Shown: piece by piece, positions 7,621 through 15,839 of the stretch
Numbering within the stretch: position 1 is the stretch's first letter
Layout: each line of letters opens with the position of its first letter
NCBI GenBank assembly: GCA_036306585.1
Contig: JAXJZF010000005.1
Location: 406,240-470,239, forward strand
DNA: 64,000 nucleotides
Source of the DNA: Aphodovivens sp036306585
GTDB lineage: Bacteria; Actinomycetota; Coriobacteriia; Coriobacteriales; Eggerthellaceae
Direction: 5' to 3'
The notes under the pieces: generated by a model
Databases searched by the model: none
Told to the model about the DNA's origin: nothing
Seen by the model: only the letters and a program-made list of their open reading frames with translations
Translations under genes and position numbers: made by a program

Positions 7621-8628
7621 CTACGCGAGCTTGCGGGAGCTTTCCGGTGCCGCCGGCACCTCGGTGCGCTTCCCAATGATGCGCTTTGCCGCTTTTGATC
7701 CCGAAAGCTCGCCGAATGCCGCGCCGCCCACGATGAGAGCCGCTCCAGCGATCTGCGCCGGCCCCATGGGCTCGCCGAGGATGAGGGCGGAGAGCGCTAC
7801 TGCGGAAAGCGGTTCCAGATAGCCGCAGATGGCAACCGTTTGCACGGGTAAGCGCCCGATGGATGTGAAGTACATGAGGCACCCCAAACCGGTGTTGACG
7901 ACGCCAAGCATCAGCAGCGGGGCGATGTCGCCTGCGCTCACGGGGATGGCGAGCGCCGTGGGGCCTTGCGTGATGGCGAGGAAGCCGGCGGACACCAGGA
8001 AACCCGCCGCCAGTTGGACGAATGTGCCCCTGATGCCGGAATCGCCGCGCTGGGGGCAGGCGAGCGCAGCCTTTTTGCTACAGATGACCATGGCCGCATA
8101 CAGAACAGCCGATGCTGCTCCCAAGAAGATCCCGTGCGGGTCGTTTCCGCCCTCGAGCGCTTGCGCGCTCACCAAAAACGCCCCGCCAGCGACGGTGGCG
8201 AACCCTGCGACCTTCGCCGCGTCCAACTTCTCGCTGAACAGCAAGGGCGAAAGCGCCATCACGATGACGGGGCCGCAATAATAGATGAGCGAGGCGGTTC
8301 CCACCCCCACCAGTCGATACGCCTCGAACAGGCAGATCCAGCTCGCACCCAGCGCCGCGCCTGCGCAAAGCTGCAGGGCCAAAGCCGCGTGCTTGCCGGC
8401 GGGCGCCGCTTCGATCGCGGCATGCGCACCAACGCCCTCCTCGCTGCGAGCCGTCTTCCTACGTCGCGCCAATGCGAGTGCACCCAGCAGCGCGCCTAGG
8501 AATAGCGATCCCAAAAGCGTGCGTGCAACGACTATGTCCAAAGAGGGAAGGGCGACCAGCGCGGCGACGATGCCGTTCGATCCGAACAAGAGCAGCGAGG
8601 AAAGGTACACTGCGTACGATTTCCCCAT
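7621..8628 (-). CDS. DMT-superfamily transporter (EamA domains)
   Basis: 335 aa with two EamA halves of about five TM segments each. The first half starts at residues 5-30 and the second half starts near residue 150; the second ends with the YLEPLSAVALSALILGEPM block typical of EamA proteins. A polar insert rich in Ala, Arg and Glu lies around residues 58-80. DMT proteins usually export metabolites or amino acids; the substrate here is unknown. AGGAGG lies 5 nt before the ATG at 8628; the ATG at 8631 leaves only 2 nt. It is divergent from the LysR gene at 8845, with a palindrome between, suggesting control by that regulator. Confidence 0.9.
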   Translation of the reverse strand: MGKSYAVYLSSLLLFGSNGIVAALVALPSLDIVVARTLLGSLFLGALLGALALARRRKTARSEEGVGAHAAIEAAPAGKHAALALQLCAGAALGASWICLFEAYRLVGVGTASLIYYCGPVIVMALSPLLFSEKLDAAKVAGFATVAGGAFLVSAQALEGGNDPHGIFLGAASAVLYAAMVICSKKAALACPQRGDSGIRGTFVQLAAGFLVSAGFLAITQGPTALAIPVSAGDIAPLLMLGVVNTGLGCLMYFTSIGRLPVQTVAICGYLEPLSAVALSALILGEPMGPAQIAGAALIVGGAAFGELSGSKAAKRIIGKRTEVPAAPESSRKLA

Positions 8629-8790
8629 CATAGCCTCCTGCGGTCGACGCCCTGCGCATGTTGAGTAGGGGAAGCGACGGTGGCGCTTGGCAAGCTTGGG
8701 GGCTATCGCGCATGCGCCGGACGGGATGGAACCGCCGCTTCCGTTGGAATCAGTGTGCCACGCCCCCTTTCATTTCAAAAGCGAATCTTT

Positions 8791-8807
8791 ATCATGGAAA
8801 ACATGAT
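8791..8807. promoter_or_regulatory. inverted repeat between divergent DMT and lysR genes, candidate LysR operator
   Basis: ATCATG-GAAAA-CATGAT is a 6-bp perfect inverted repeat with a 5-bp AT-rich spacer, centred 46 bp upstream of the lysR start. LysR-type regulators bind such interrupted dyads (T-N11-A class) to control themselves and the divergent target. Confidence 0.5.
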
Positions 8808-8844
8808 GAAACAGAATGGATAAAGGAAATCTAAAGGAGGCCCC

Positions 8845-9714
8845 ATGCAGGCGCTGCAACGCTATGAGGCTTTTCTCCAAGCGGCGGACAAGGGCAGCTT
8901 CACCCGCGCCGCCGAAGCGATGCAATACACGCAGTCGGGCGTGAGCCGCATGATCGGCGAGCTCGAGCGGCAATGGGGCCTGCGGCTTCTGGCGCGCAGC
9001 AGGGCGGGGGTGCGCCTAACGGCGGAAGGGCGCCAGCTCATCGACCAAGTGCGCCGGGTGTGCGACGAGCAGCGGCGCCTCGACCAGCTGGTGGCGCAGC
9101 TCAACGGGTTGCAGACGGGCCTCATCCGCATCGGCACGCTGTCGAGCATGGCCACCCATTGGCTTCCTCGCATCGTGCGTGAATTCCAGCAGGATTATCC
9201 CAACATCGAATACGAGCTGCTGCTGGGCGACTACCTCGAGATCGAGCAGTGGGTGCTCGACGGGCGCGTGGATTGCGCGTTTCTGCGCCTGCCTGCCCAT
9301 GCGCAGCTGCAGACGAAGTTCCTGGCGCGCGACCGCTTGATGGCCGTGCTGCCGGAAGGCCATCCGCTTGCGGGCAGGGAGCGCGTCCCGCTTGCCTGCC
9401 TGGCACAGGAGCCGTTCCTGCTGCTGCAGAAGGGCGGCAACGACGAGATCCTGCAGCTGTTCCGCGCCGAGGGCCTCAGCCCCGACGTCCGCTTCACCAC
9501 GTGGGACGACTATGCCATCATGTCCATGGCGGAAAACGGGCTGGGCGTGTCCATCCTGCCCGAGCTCATCCTGCGGCGTTGCCCCTACCGCATCGAGTTG
9601 CGCGAGCTCGATCCGCCGGCGTGGCGCGACATCGGCTTGGCGGTGAGGGAGAGGGAGGACCTTCCTCTTGCGGTCGATCGCTTCCTGCGGTATGTTCCTT
9701 CCGCTATCGAATGA
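8845..9714 (+). CDS. LysR-family transcriptional regulator
   Basis: 289 aa. The N-terminal winged helix-turn-helix (residues 1-60) has YEAFLQAADKGSFTRAAEAM followed by TQSGVSRMIGELE, a standard LysR recognition helix. Residues 90-289 are the periplasmic-binding-protein-like effector domain. AAAGGAGG lies 4 nt upstream of the ATG. It is divergently arranged with the DMT transporter at 7621-8628 and is its likely regulator. The RNA methyltransferase gene follows after 13 nt. The effector is unknown. Confidence 0.93.
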   Translation: MQALQRYEAFLQAADKGSFTRAAEAMQYTQSGVSRMIGELERQWGLRLLARSRAGVRLTAEGRQLIDQVRRVCDEQRRLDQLVAQLNGLQTGLIRIGTLSSMATHWLPRIVREFQQDYPNIEYELLLGDYLEIEQWVLDGRVDCAFLRLPAHAQLQTKFLARDRLMAVLPEGHPLAGRERVPLACLAQEPFLLLQKGGNDEILQLFRAEGLSPDVRFTTWDDYAIMSMAENGLGVSILPELILRRCPYRIELRELDPPAWRDIGLAVREREDLPLAVDRFLRYVPSAIE

Positions 9715-9727
9715 GGGAGGGGACGGC

Positions 9728-10636
9728 ATGCCTATCGTCGACGTGCGGGAATGGGATCCGCAGCGCCTTGCGGAAGATCCGCGCATAGCCGCGTTCGCTC
9801 CGGGCGCCGACGATGCGCGTTTGCGCGACCACGCCGCCTGGGCGCTGGGCTTGGGTGATGCCGTCGCGAGCGGCGTTTTGGAAAACGACGTGCGCGAACA
9901 GGGGCTTTTCGTGGCGGAGTCGAGCAAGGTGGCGCATCGCGCGTTGGACGCCGGCATCGTGCCCTGGGCGGCGTTCATGGAGTTCAAATGGCTGGCGAAG
10001 TCGCGCGATCTGGTCGAGCGCATCCTGGATGCGCATCCGTCGGTTCCCGTCTTCGTCACATCGGCCGAGCAGTTCCACCAGGTGACGGGCTATCAGGTGA
10101 CCCGCGGGGCGTTGGTGGCCATGGTGCGCCCGAAGCTGCCGATCGTGGAGGACGTCGTGCGCGGCGCGCGGCGCATCGCGGTTCTGGAGGATGTCAACAA
10201 CTACACCAACATCGGCGCCATATTCCGTTCGGCCGCCGCGCTGAACATCGACGCGGTGCTGGTGACGCCTGCATGCCACGATCCGCTGTTCCGCCGCGCG
10301 GCGCGTGTGAGCATGGGAACAGTGTTCCAGGTGCCTTGGACGCGCATCGGGCAGGTGCGCAACTGGGCCGGGGAAGGCGTGCCGCTTCTGCATGGGCTGG
10401 GGTTCAAGACGGTGGCGCTGGCGCTTACGGACGATTCCATCCCCGTCGACGACGCGAGCCTTGCCGCCGAGCCGCGTTTGGCGCTGGTGCTGGGCGCGGA
10501 GGGCGACGGCCTCGCCCCGGAAACCATTGCGTGTTGCGATTTCACGGTGCGCATTCCCATGCGCGCGGGCGTCGATTCGCTGAACGTCGCCGCCGCGAGC
10601 GCTGTGGCGTTCTGGGAGCTGAGGGCGCGTGGCTGA
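9728..10636 (+). CDS. TrmH/SpoU-family RNA 2'-O-methyltransferase
   Basis: 302 aa. It has an N-terminal substrate-binding region (residues 1-120) and a C-terminal SPOUT domain (about 145-302). The SPOUT motifs are N-x-G-A-x-x-R (NIGAIFRSAAA), LVLGAEGDGL and the knot-forming IPMRAGVDSLNVAAASAVAFWEL that binds S-adenosylmethionine. Members 2'-O-methylate tRNA or 23S rRNA; the target cannot be assigned from sequence. The start is supported by GAGGGAGGGG. It sits 13 nt after lysR and 28 nt before a DMT gene, so the three are probably co-transcribed. Confidence 0.92.
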   Translation: MPIVDVREWDPQRLAEDPRIAAFAPGADDARLRDHAAWALGLGDAVASGVLENDVREQGLFVAESSKVAHRALDAGIVPWAAFMEFKWLAKSRDLVERILDAHPSVPVFVTSAEQFHQVTGYQVTRGALVAMVRPKLPIVEDVVRGARRIAVLEDVNNYTNIGAIFRSAAALNIDAVLVTPACHDPLFRRAARVSMGTVFQVPWTRIGQVRNWAGEGVPLLHGLGFKTVALALTDDSIPVDDASLAAEPRLALVLGAEGDGLAPETIACCDFTVRIPMRAGVDSLNVAAASAVAFWELRARG

Positions 10637-10664
10637 CGAGCTCGCGACTGACAAGGAGGGGTTC

Positions 10665-11606
10665 ATGGGTTCTCAAGGATTGGGTTACATGCTGGCGGTC
10701 GCCCAGGCGATTCTGTACGCCTCGATGGGCGTGTTCGCCAAATTCCTGTACAACACGGGGCTGAACCCGCAGCAGGTCACCATCATGCGGTTCGTGCCGG
10801 CGGCGGTCCTGCTGGCCATTGTCATCGTGGTGCTGCGCAAAGGCAAGGTGTTCAGCCGCACGCCCATGGTGTACGTGCAGGGCATCTTCTTTGCCGCAAG
10901 CGCTTACCTATATATGCTGACGGTCGACGAGCTCACTGCGGGGCTCACCACGGTGGTTTTCTATTCGTATCCTGCCGTGGTGGCGATTTTGGCGGTGCTC
11001 GTCTTCCACGAACGGTTCACGCTGCGCACGTTGCTGGCGCTTGTGCTCGCCCTGGCGGGCATCGTGTTCATCTCGGGGATCTTGTCGGCCGATACCATCC
11101 AGCTTTCGCCGTTGGGGCTGGTGTACGGCATCGGGTCGTGCCTCGCCTTCGCCGTCTACTCGCTGCTGGGTCAGGCGACGGTGAAGAAGGAGGGCCAGCT
11201 CACCATCTCGTTCACCATGAGCGCCATCAGCTCGTTGATCATGCTGGTGCTGTATCCTGCTCAGTTCCCCACGTTGCTGCAGATGGATGCCATGCAGTGG
11301 ATCATCTGCATCGTCATGGCGATCCTGTGCACGGCGCTGCCCATCCCCATGCTGCTCGCCGCCATCAAGCGCATCGGCGCCACCAAGGCGTCGCTCATCG
11401 GCATCTCCGAGACGCCTTTCTCGCTTCTTTTGGCGTTTCTGGTGCTGGGCGAGGTGCTCACCGCGTTTCAGGGCATCGGCTCGGCGCTCATCGTGGCGTC
11501 CATCGTCGTGACCACGCTGCCGTCGGGGAAAGGGTCCTCCGGTGACGGCGGAGCTGCGGGCGGCGACGGCGCCGCAGACGGTGTTGGCCGGGATGATTGC
11601 AGGTGA
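10665..11606 (+). CDS. DMT-superfamily transporter (EamA domains)
   Basis: 313 aa with about ten TM segments in two EamA repeats, the second ending in SLIGISETPFSLLLAFLVLGE. The C-terminal 30 residues are a Gly/Ser/Ala/Asp-rich polar tail. The ATG at 10665 has AGGAGG 5 nt upstream; a GTG at 10629 overlaps the previous gene and has no ribosome site. It is probably in the operon begun by lysR (8845). The substrate is unknown. Confidence 0.9.
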   Translation: MGSQGLGYMLAVAQAILYASMGVFAKFLYNTGLNPQQVTIMRFVPAAVLLAIVIVVLRKGKVFSRTPMVYVQGIFFAASAYLYMLTVDELTAGLTTVVFYSYPAVVAILAVLVFHERFTLRTLLALVLALAGIVFISGILSADTIQLSPLGLVYGIGSCLAFAVYSLLGQATVKKEGQLTISFTMSAISSLIMLVLYPAQFPTLLQMDAMQWIICIVMAILCTALPIPMLLAAIKRIGATKASLIGISETPFSLLLAFLVLGEVLTAFQGIGSALIVASIVVTTLPSGKGSSGDGGAAGGDGAADGVGRDDCR

Positions 11607-11634
11607 AGGGGGAGCTGCAGGCAGCGACGACGGC

Positions 11635-13524
11635 TCAGCCCAGCTCGCGTAGCGCGCACGTCAGGTACAGGCCGTTGTCGGAAAGCCCAAGGTGGCGGTA
11701 GTACTCCCGCGTTCCCACCGCGCTGATCACGTTCAAGGAGGAATAGCCGTGCTCGCGCGCGATGTCGCAGGCGCGCTTCACTAGCGTGCGTCCCAGCCCC
11801 CGGTGCTGCGCGCCGCCGCTGGTTCGGTGCAGCCCCGCCACGCGCCCGTACACGTGCACCTCGCGGATCATCGCTTCGCCCGGCCCGATGGGGAAGGCGG
11901 CCGATTCCTCTTCGAGCGCTTCGACGGCGCCGGCGTGGGGCAGCGACAGGCGCAGGAAGCCGGCGATACGCCCCTCCGGCGTCACCCATTGCAGGAACAC
12001 TTCGTCGCTCACCGTGGTGGCGTAGAGGATCTCGTCCAAGCGCAGCTCGTCTTCTGCAGCGCCGGCCACGCTGATCTCGCGATGGCGGATCTCGGCGACC
12101 TCCGTTCCCTCTGCTGTCGCACGGCGATCGGCTTCGGCTTCCACCATCTGTCGGAGGTTGATCTTCTTGTTCCCCGTCAGGATGTCGTTGGCGGGGATGT
12201 CGCGGATCATGCGAGACATGCGGCAGTAGGCGGGCGTCGCCAAAAGGTCGCTGGTCAGCACGTCCATCAGTTCGTCTTCGTCGTAGGGGCGCCACGCACC
12301 GTTCCGATAGTGCTCGACCAGGCCGGTCCCCTCCACGAGCGCGCATGGGTACAGCTTCACCTCGTCGGGGACGATGGCCGCGTCGGCCATAAGGCGGAGG
12401 TAATCGCGCTTGTCGGCTTCCGGGGTGGAGCCCAGCAGGTTCACCATGAAGTGGGCGTGCGTTTTGAACCCGAACAGACGCGCAAGCTCGAAGGCGCGAC
12501 GGATCCGGGCAGGCTCGATGCCGCGCCGGTTCAGGCCGAGGATGCGCCCGTCCAAGCTCTGGATGCCCATCTGAACTTTGGTGGCCCCCAGGCGCCGCAT
12601 GTCGGCAAACGCTTCCGCGTCCACCGCGTCGGGGCGCGTCTCCATCACCAAGCCGACCGCGCGATGGGCTGCCCGCTCGTTGATCGCCTGCTGGCGCTCT
12701 ACTTCATCCCAGCCTGCGTTCTGCCAGGCGGCGATGCCTTCCCATGGGGTGCCTTCGCCGTACAGCATGGGGAAGGCCTGGTTGTACGTTTGCTCCCCTT
12801 CGTCTACGAGGTGCTGGGCGGACCGCACACGCTGGGCGCAGGCGGCTTCGGTGCGGGGGATGCCCGCTTGTTCGTAGCGGGTGCGGCGAGCGGTTATGCC
12901 GGCGCGCGTCGTTTCGTCGTCGCCTGCCTCGTTGAGCGCGCGGAACAGCTCCGAGGCGAACCAGCGCCGGTAGGGGGCGGGGTAGTCGTTCCAGGTGCCG
13001 CCCAGGATGATGAGCTCCACCTTGTCGGTGACGTGCCCCATCTCGTGCAGTGCGCGCAGGCGCGAGGCAACCTGCAGGTACGGGTCGAACCAGTTGCGCT
13101 CGGCGCGCTGGCAGGCGGGTTCGTCGGCGACGTAGCTTTTGGGCATGCGCAGGTCGTTGGGGCAGTACAGGCAGTCGCTACCGCATGGCCAGGGTTTGGT
13201 GATGACGGCGACGGTGGCTACGCCCGATGCGGTGCGGCGCGGCTTCACCTGCAGCAGCGACAACAGCCGGCGCTCGATTGCGGGTTCGATGCCCCAGCTT
13301 TCCCAGCGCTTCGGCTCGGTGTCGCGCACATTCTGGTAGAACGGCATCAGGTGCTTTTTCGCCACATGGTCGGCGTTGTCGGCGATGCCGCGGTTCGCCG
13401 CGCGGATGATCGCTGCCAGCCGCTTGTCGCCGACCTGCTGCCCGTCTTGAGTGCTGCCGGCCTGCCGCTCCGCTTTCAGCTCGACGACGACTTGCAGGAT
13501 GATCTGTTCCAACCTCGGTTCCAT
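11635..13524 (-). CDS. Elp3-family radical SAM/GNAT tRNA uridine-34 carboxymethylase
   Basis: 629 aa. It has an N-terminal region rich in basic residues (tRNA contact in the family). The radical SAM core has the cluster motif CGSDCLYC at about residues 107-114 and downstream motifs ELIILGGTWNDYP, RPDAVDAEAF, KVQMGIQSLD and HFMVNLLGSTPEAD. A C-terminal GNAT acetyltransferase domain has the acetyl-CoA loop QHRGLGRTL and the closing GTREYYRHLGL. Elp3 uses acetyl-CoA and a 5'-deoxyadenosyl radical to add a carboxymethyl group to U34 of tRNA. In eukaryotes it works in the Elongator complex; bacterial Elp3 acts alone. The ATG at 13524 lies 8 nt after a TACAAT box, so the mRNA may be leaderless. A Trm9-like methyltransferase gene starts 629 bp away, divergently. 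Confidence 0.93.
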   Translation of the reverse strand: MEPRLEQIILQVVVELKAERQAGSTQDGQQVGDKRLAAIIRAANRGIADNADHVAKKHLMPFYQNVRDTEPKRWESWGIEPAIERRLLSLLQVKPRRTASGVATVAVITKPWPCGSDCLYCPNDLRMPKSYVADEPACQRAERNWFDPYLQVASRLRALHEMGHVTDKVELIILGGTWNDYPAPYRRWFASELFRALNEAGDDETTRAGITARRTRYEQAGIPRTEAACAQRVRSAQHLVDEGEQTYNQAFPMLYGEGTPWEGIAAWQNAGWDEVERQQAINERAAHRAVGLVMETRPDAVDAEAFADMRRLGATKVQMGIQSLDGRILGLNRRGIEPARIRRAFELARLFGFKTHAHFMVNLLGSTPEADKRDYLRLMADAAIVPDEVKLYPCALVEGTGLVEHYRNGAWRPYDEDELMDVLTSDLLATPAYCRMSRMIRDIPANDILTGNKKINLRQMVEAEADRRATAEGTEVAEIRHREISVAGAAEDELRLDEILYATTVSDEVFLQWVTPEGRIAGFLRLSLPHAGAVEALEEESAAFPIGPGEAMIREVHVYGRVAGLHRTSGGAQHRGLGRTLVKRACDIAREHGYSSLNVISAVGTREYYRHLGLSDNGLYLTCALRELG

Positions 13525-13532
13525 GACATGGT

Positions 13533-13538
13533 ATTGTA
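13533..13538 (-). promoter_or_regulatory. -10 box directly before the Elp3 start codon
   Basis: TACAAT on the minus strand with only 8 nt to the ATG at 13524. No Shine-Dalgarno sequence fits in between, so a leaderless transcript is predicted. Confidence 0.5.
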
Positions 13539-13678
13539 AGCTACCCGCCTGCCTCGGCAAGCCGCCAGCCCGTCTCCGTCACTGGCAAACCCGCCATCCT
13601 TGAAAGCCTGCCGCCGTTCCGGCGGGGGTGTCTATTTTTGGGCGCCTTGGACGCGGAGGGACTCCGGGGAGGTCTTCA

Positions 13679-13906
13679 GATCCAAAATCACTGCTCGAAT
13701 CACAACCAAACTCCAGTTGTGGACGAGCGCTATTGCCTGCCGTTTTTGACTTGTCTAGCCGTCAACTGTTTGAACTGAGGTTTCGCCGATGCTGAGAAAG
13801 CTGCCGCGTAATGCAACCGCTTAAAATCCGCCAAAATCGCTCTTCCGGGCATCTCGATTCGTCCACAACTGGAGTTTGGTGGCGAGATCGGATGCGTTTT
13901 TGGATC
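13679..13906. repeat. 228-bp inverted-repeat element, copy 1
   Basis: Two 48-bp arms (13679-13726 and 13859-13906) share a symmetric layout: GATCCAAAA, 18 variable bases, then a 21-bp block containing AAACTCCAGTTGTGGACG, pointing inward. The 21-bp blocks (13706-13726 and 13859-13879) are perfect reverse complements. The core is 132 bp, more AT-rich than its surroundings, with no reading frame. A second copy with the same geometry lies at 32207-32433. It looks like a non-coding dispersed repeat (MITE-like or REP-like) or a paired protein-binding array. It lies between the divergent Elp3 and methyltransferase genes. Confidence 0.8.
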
Positions 13907-14153
13907 TGGGGCCTGCAGCTGCATCGTGCGGCGCGAATCGCGTCCCACAGTGCTTCATGGAGTCGCCTTCAGCACGCCGCCCCCGTCGCAGAGGGCGGCG
14001 TTTGGGCGGACGTTTGGGTCGACTCGACCGCGCGACAGCGCCACGCCGCGCGGAATGCTCATCGCCTTTGTCGAGGCACGCGTGCTGCATCCTCCCGATT
14101 GCGGCGCGTGGGCAGCGGGCAACGGGTAGAATGCATCCAGGAAAGGGGGAGGC
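13907..14153 (+). other. intergenic region before the Trm9-like gene
   Basis: About 250 bp with no supported gene. It contains GC-rich stretches but no clear -35/-10 pair; only the AGGAAAGGGGGAGG ribosome site just before 14154 is recognisable. Confidence 0.4.
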
Positions 14154-15119
14154 ATGGATACGCGCACGGTGCAGATGCTCAAGCGGATCAACGACGGGTT
14201 TTACCGTCGTTGCGCGGCTTCGTTCTCGCAGACGCGTCAGACCGGCTGGGCGGGCTGGGAGGCATGCGCGCCGTTCCTGCTCGCAGCATGCCGCGATGCC
14301 GAGGCTGCTTCTGGCAGCGAGGCGCGGGAGCTTGCCGTGCTCGACCTTGCGTGCGGCAACGGACGTTTCGAGGCATTCCTTTCCGGGCGGCTCGCCGACG
14401 TGCGGGTGAGCGCGCTTGCGGTCGATAACTGCGACGATCTTCTAGCGAAGGCGCGCTCGGTGGCGGTGTTTCGCCACTTCGATGCGCTCGAGGCGCTCAT
14501 AGGGGGCGATTCGTGGGCGCAGGCGCTCGGTGATCTCGGCAACGCCCCTGCCGACTCTGCCGCGCCAGCGCCCTTCGGGTCGTTCGACGTCGCGGTATCG
14601 TTCGGTTTCTTCCATCACATCCCCTCCGCCGCGCTGCGCGCCGAGGCGCTGCGCCAGCTGCTGGCGGCGGTCCGCCCGGGCGGCTTCGCCATCGTGTCGC
14701 TGTGGTGCTTTTTGGAGGACGATCGCCTTGCTCGCAAGGCGGAGGTGTCGCATGCCCGGGCGCTGCGGGAGCTCGACCCCCTCCATCCCGCGATTGGTGC
14801 CATCGCCTCTCAGCCGCCCGCCGCTGCCGCAACCCCGCCGTCGCCCCAGCCTGCCGCCGCGAGCCCGCTGCGGGGCGGGCTCGCCGCCCGGCTCGAGTCC
14901 AACGACCGCTTCCTGGACTGGCAGGGTCAGCCCGGCCTGTGGCGCTACTGCCACAGCTTCGACGACGCCGAAGCCGACCGTCTCTCGGCCGCGGTCGCGC
15001 TCCAGGCGCGGGAGGTCGCGCGGTTCCGCTCGGACGGAAAATCGGGGCGGCTTAACATTTACCTGGTGTTCCGGAAACATTGGCCTGTCACAATAGGCGC
15101 ATCCGCCACGTATCGTTGA
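14154..15119 (+). CDS. Trm9/ABH8-like SAM-dependent methyltransferase
   Basis: 321 aa. The N terminus (INDGFYRRCAASFSQTRQTGWAGW, split here only as a description of residues 11-34) resembles the Trm9 lead-in, an aromatic residue then FS-x-TR-x-x-x-W. Motif I is LDLACGNGRFE (about 63-73), followed by ALAVDNCDDLL (acidic motif II) and SFGFFHHIPS and VRPGGFAIVSLW, as in class I Trm9-type enzymes. A Pro/Ala-rich linker lies at about 222-248. The C-terminal block with RYCHSFDDAEADRLS resembles the Trm9 C-terminal YYH segment. Eukaryotic Trm9 methylates cm5U34, the product of Elp3, to mcm5U34. The start is fixed by AAAGGGGGAGG. The nearby Elp3 gene supports a tRNA role, but this remains inference. 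Confidence 0.75.
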   Translation: MDTRTVQMLKRINDGFYRRCAASFSQTRQTGWAGWEACAPFLLAACRDAEAASGSEARELAVLDLACGNGRFEAFLSGRLADVRVSALAVDNCDDLLAKARSVAVFRHFDALEALIGGDSWAQALGDLGNAPADSAAPAPFGSFDVAVSFGFFHHIPSAALRAEALRQLLAAVRPGGFAIVSLWCFLEDDRLARKAEVSHARALRELDPLHPAIGAIASQPPAAAATPPSPQPAAASPLRGGLAARLESNDRFLDWQGQPGLWRYCHSFDDAEADRLSAAVALQAREVARFRSDGKSGRLNIYLVFRKHWPVTIGASATYR

Positions 15120-15131
15120 AAGGAAGCGTCA

Positions 15132-15731
15132 ATGAACCTGGTTTGCCTTGACCTCGAGGGCGTGCTGGTGCCCGAGATCTGGATCGCATTCGCCGAAGCG
15201 ACGGGCATCCCCGAGCTCAAGCGCACCACGCGCGACGAGCCGGACTACGACAAGCTCATGGAATACCGCCTGTCCATCCTCGCCGAGCACGGCCTGGGTT
15301 TGCCGCAGATCCAGCAGGTCATCGCCGGCATCGACCCGCTGCCCGGCGCGCGCGAATTCCTGGACGCGCTGCGCGAGCGCACGCAGGCGGTCATCATCAG
15401 CGACACCTTCGAGCAGTTCGCCGCGCCCCTCATGCGCAAGCTGGGCTGGCCAACGCTATTCTGCAATACGCTTGAAGTTGCAGACGACGGCAAAGTGACG
15501 GGCTATGCCATGCGCTGCCCGGAAACCAAGCTCACCACGGTTCGGGCTTTTCAAAGCTGCGGCATGGAGACCATCGCCGCGGGCGATAGCCACAACGACT
15601 TGGGCATGATCCGCGCTAGCAGGGCGGGCTTCCTGTTCCGCAGCACCGACGCCATCAAGGCCGAAAACCCCGACATACCCGCTTTCGAGGATTATGACGA
15701 CCTGCTCGCCGCCATCGAAGGTGCCTTATAG
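15132..15731 (+). CDS. thrH: ThrH-type phosphoserine phosphatase/homoserine phosphotransferase
   Basis: 199 aa HAD-superfamily enzyme. Motif I is LDLEGVLVPE (nucleophile Asp8, with Glu in place of the second Asp, the ThrH pattern). Motif II is VIISDTFEQF, motif III is the Lys in CPETKLTT, and motif IV is AAGDSHNDLGMI. ThrH from Pseudomonas dephosphorylates phosphoserine and can transfer the phosphate to homoserine, linking serine and threonine synthesis. The start has GAAAGGAAG 5 nt upstream, 12 nt after the methyltransferase stop, so the two may be co-transcribed. Confidence 0.92.
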   Translation: MNLVCLDLEGVLVPEIWIAFAEATGIPELKRTTRDEPDYDKLMEYRLSILAEHGLGLPQIQQVIAGIDPLPGAREFLDALRERTQAVIISDTFEQFAAPLMRKLGWPTLFCNTLEVADDGKVTGYAMRCPETKLTTVRAFQSCGMETIAAGDSHNDLGMIRASRAGFLFRSTDAIKAENPDIPAFEDYDDLLAAIEGAL

Positions 15732-15762
15732 CCTTCCCGCCTGCTCCCCGCCTAAAGTTATG

Positions 15763-15768
15763 TACAAT
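15763..15768 (+). promoter_or_regulatory. -10 box upstream of the formate dehydrogenase operon
   Basis: TACAAT, placing transcription start near 15775, about 65 nt before the proposed GTG start. No good -35 hexamer is visible. Confidence 0.4.
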
Positions 15769-15839
15769 CGAACGACGGGCTTTTGCTTGCCGTGACGCGC
15801 AAGGCGCGCGGGTGCGGCATGCAAGGGAAGGGGAGGCAA

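Noticed and set aside
11803..13539. 578-codon plus-strand frame opposite elp3
   Set aside because: High-GC antisense shadow; the minus strand carries clear Elp3 motifs throughout.
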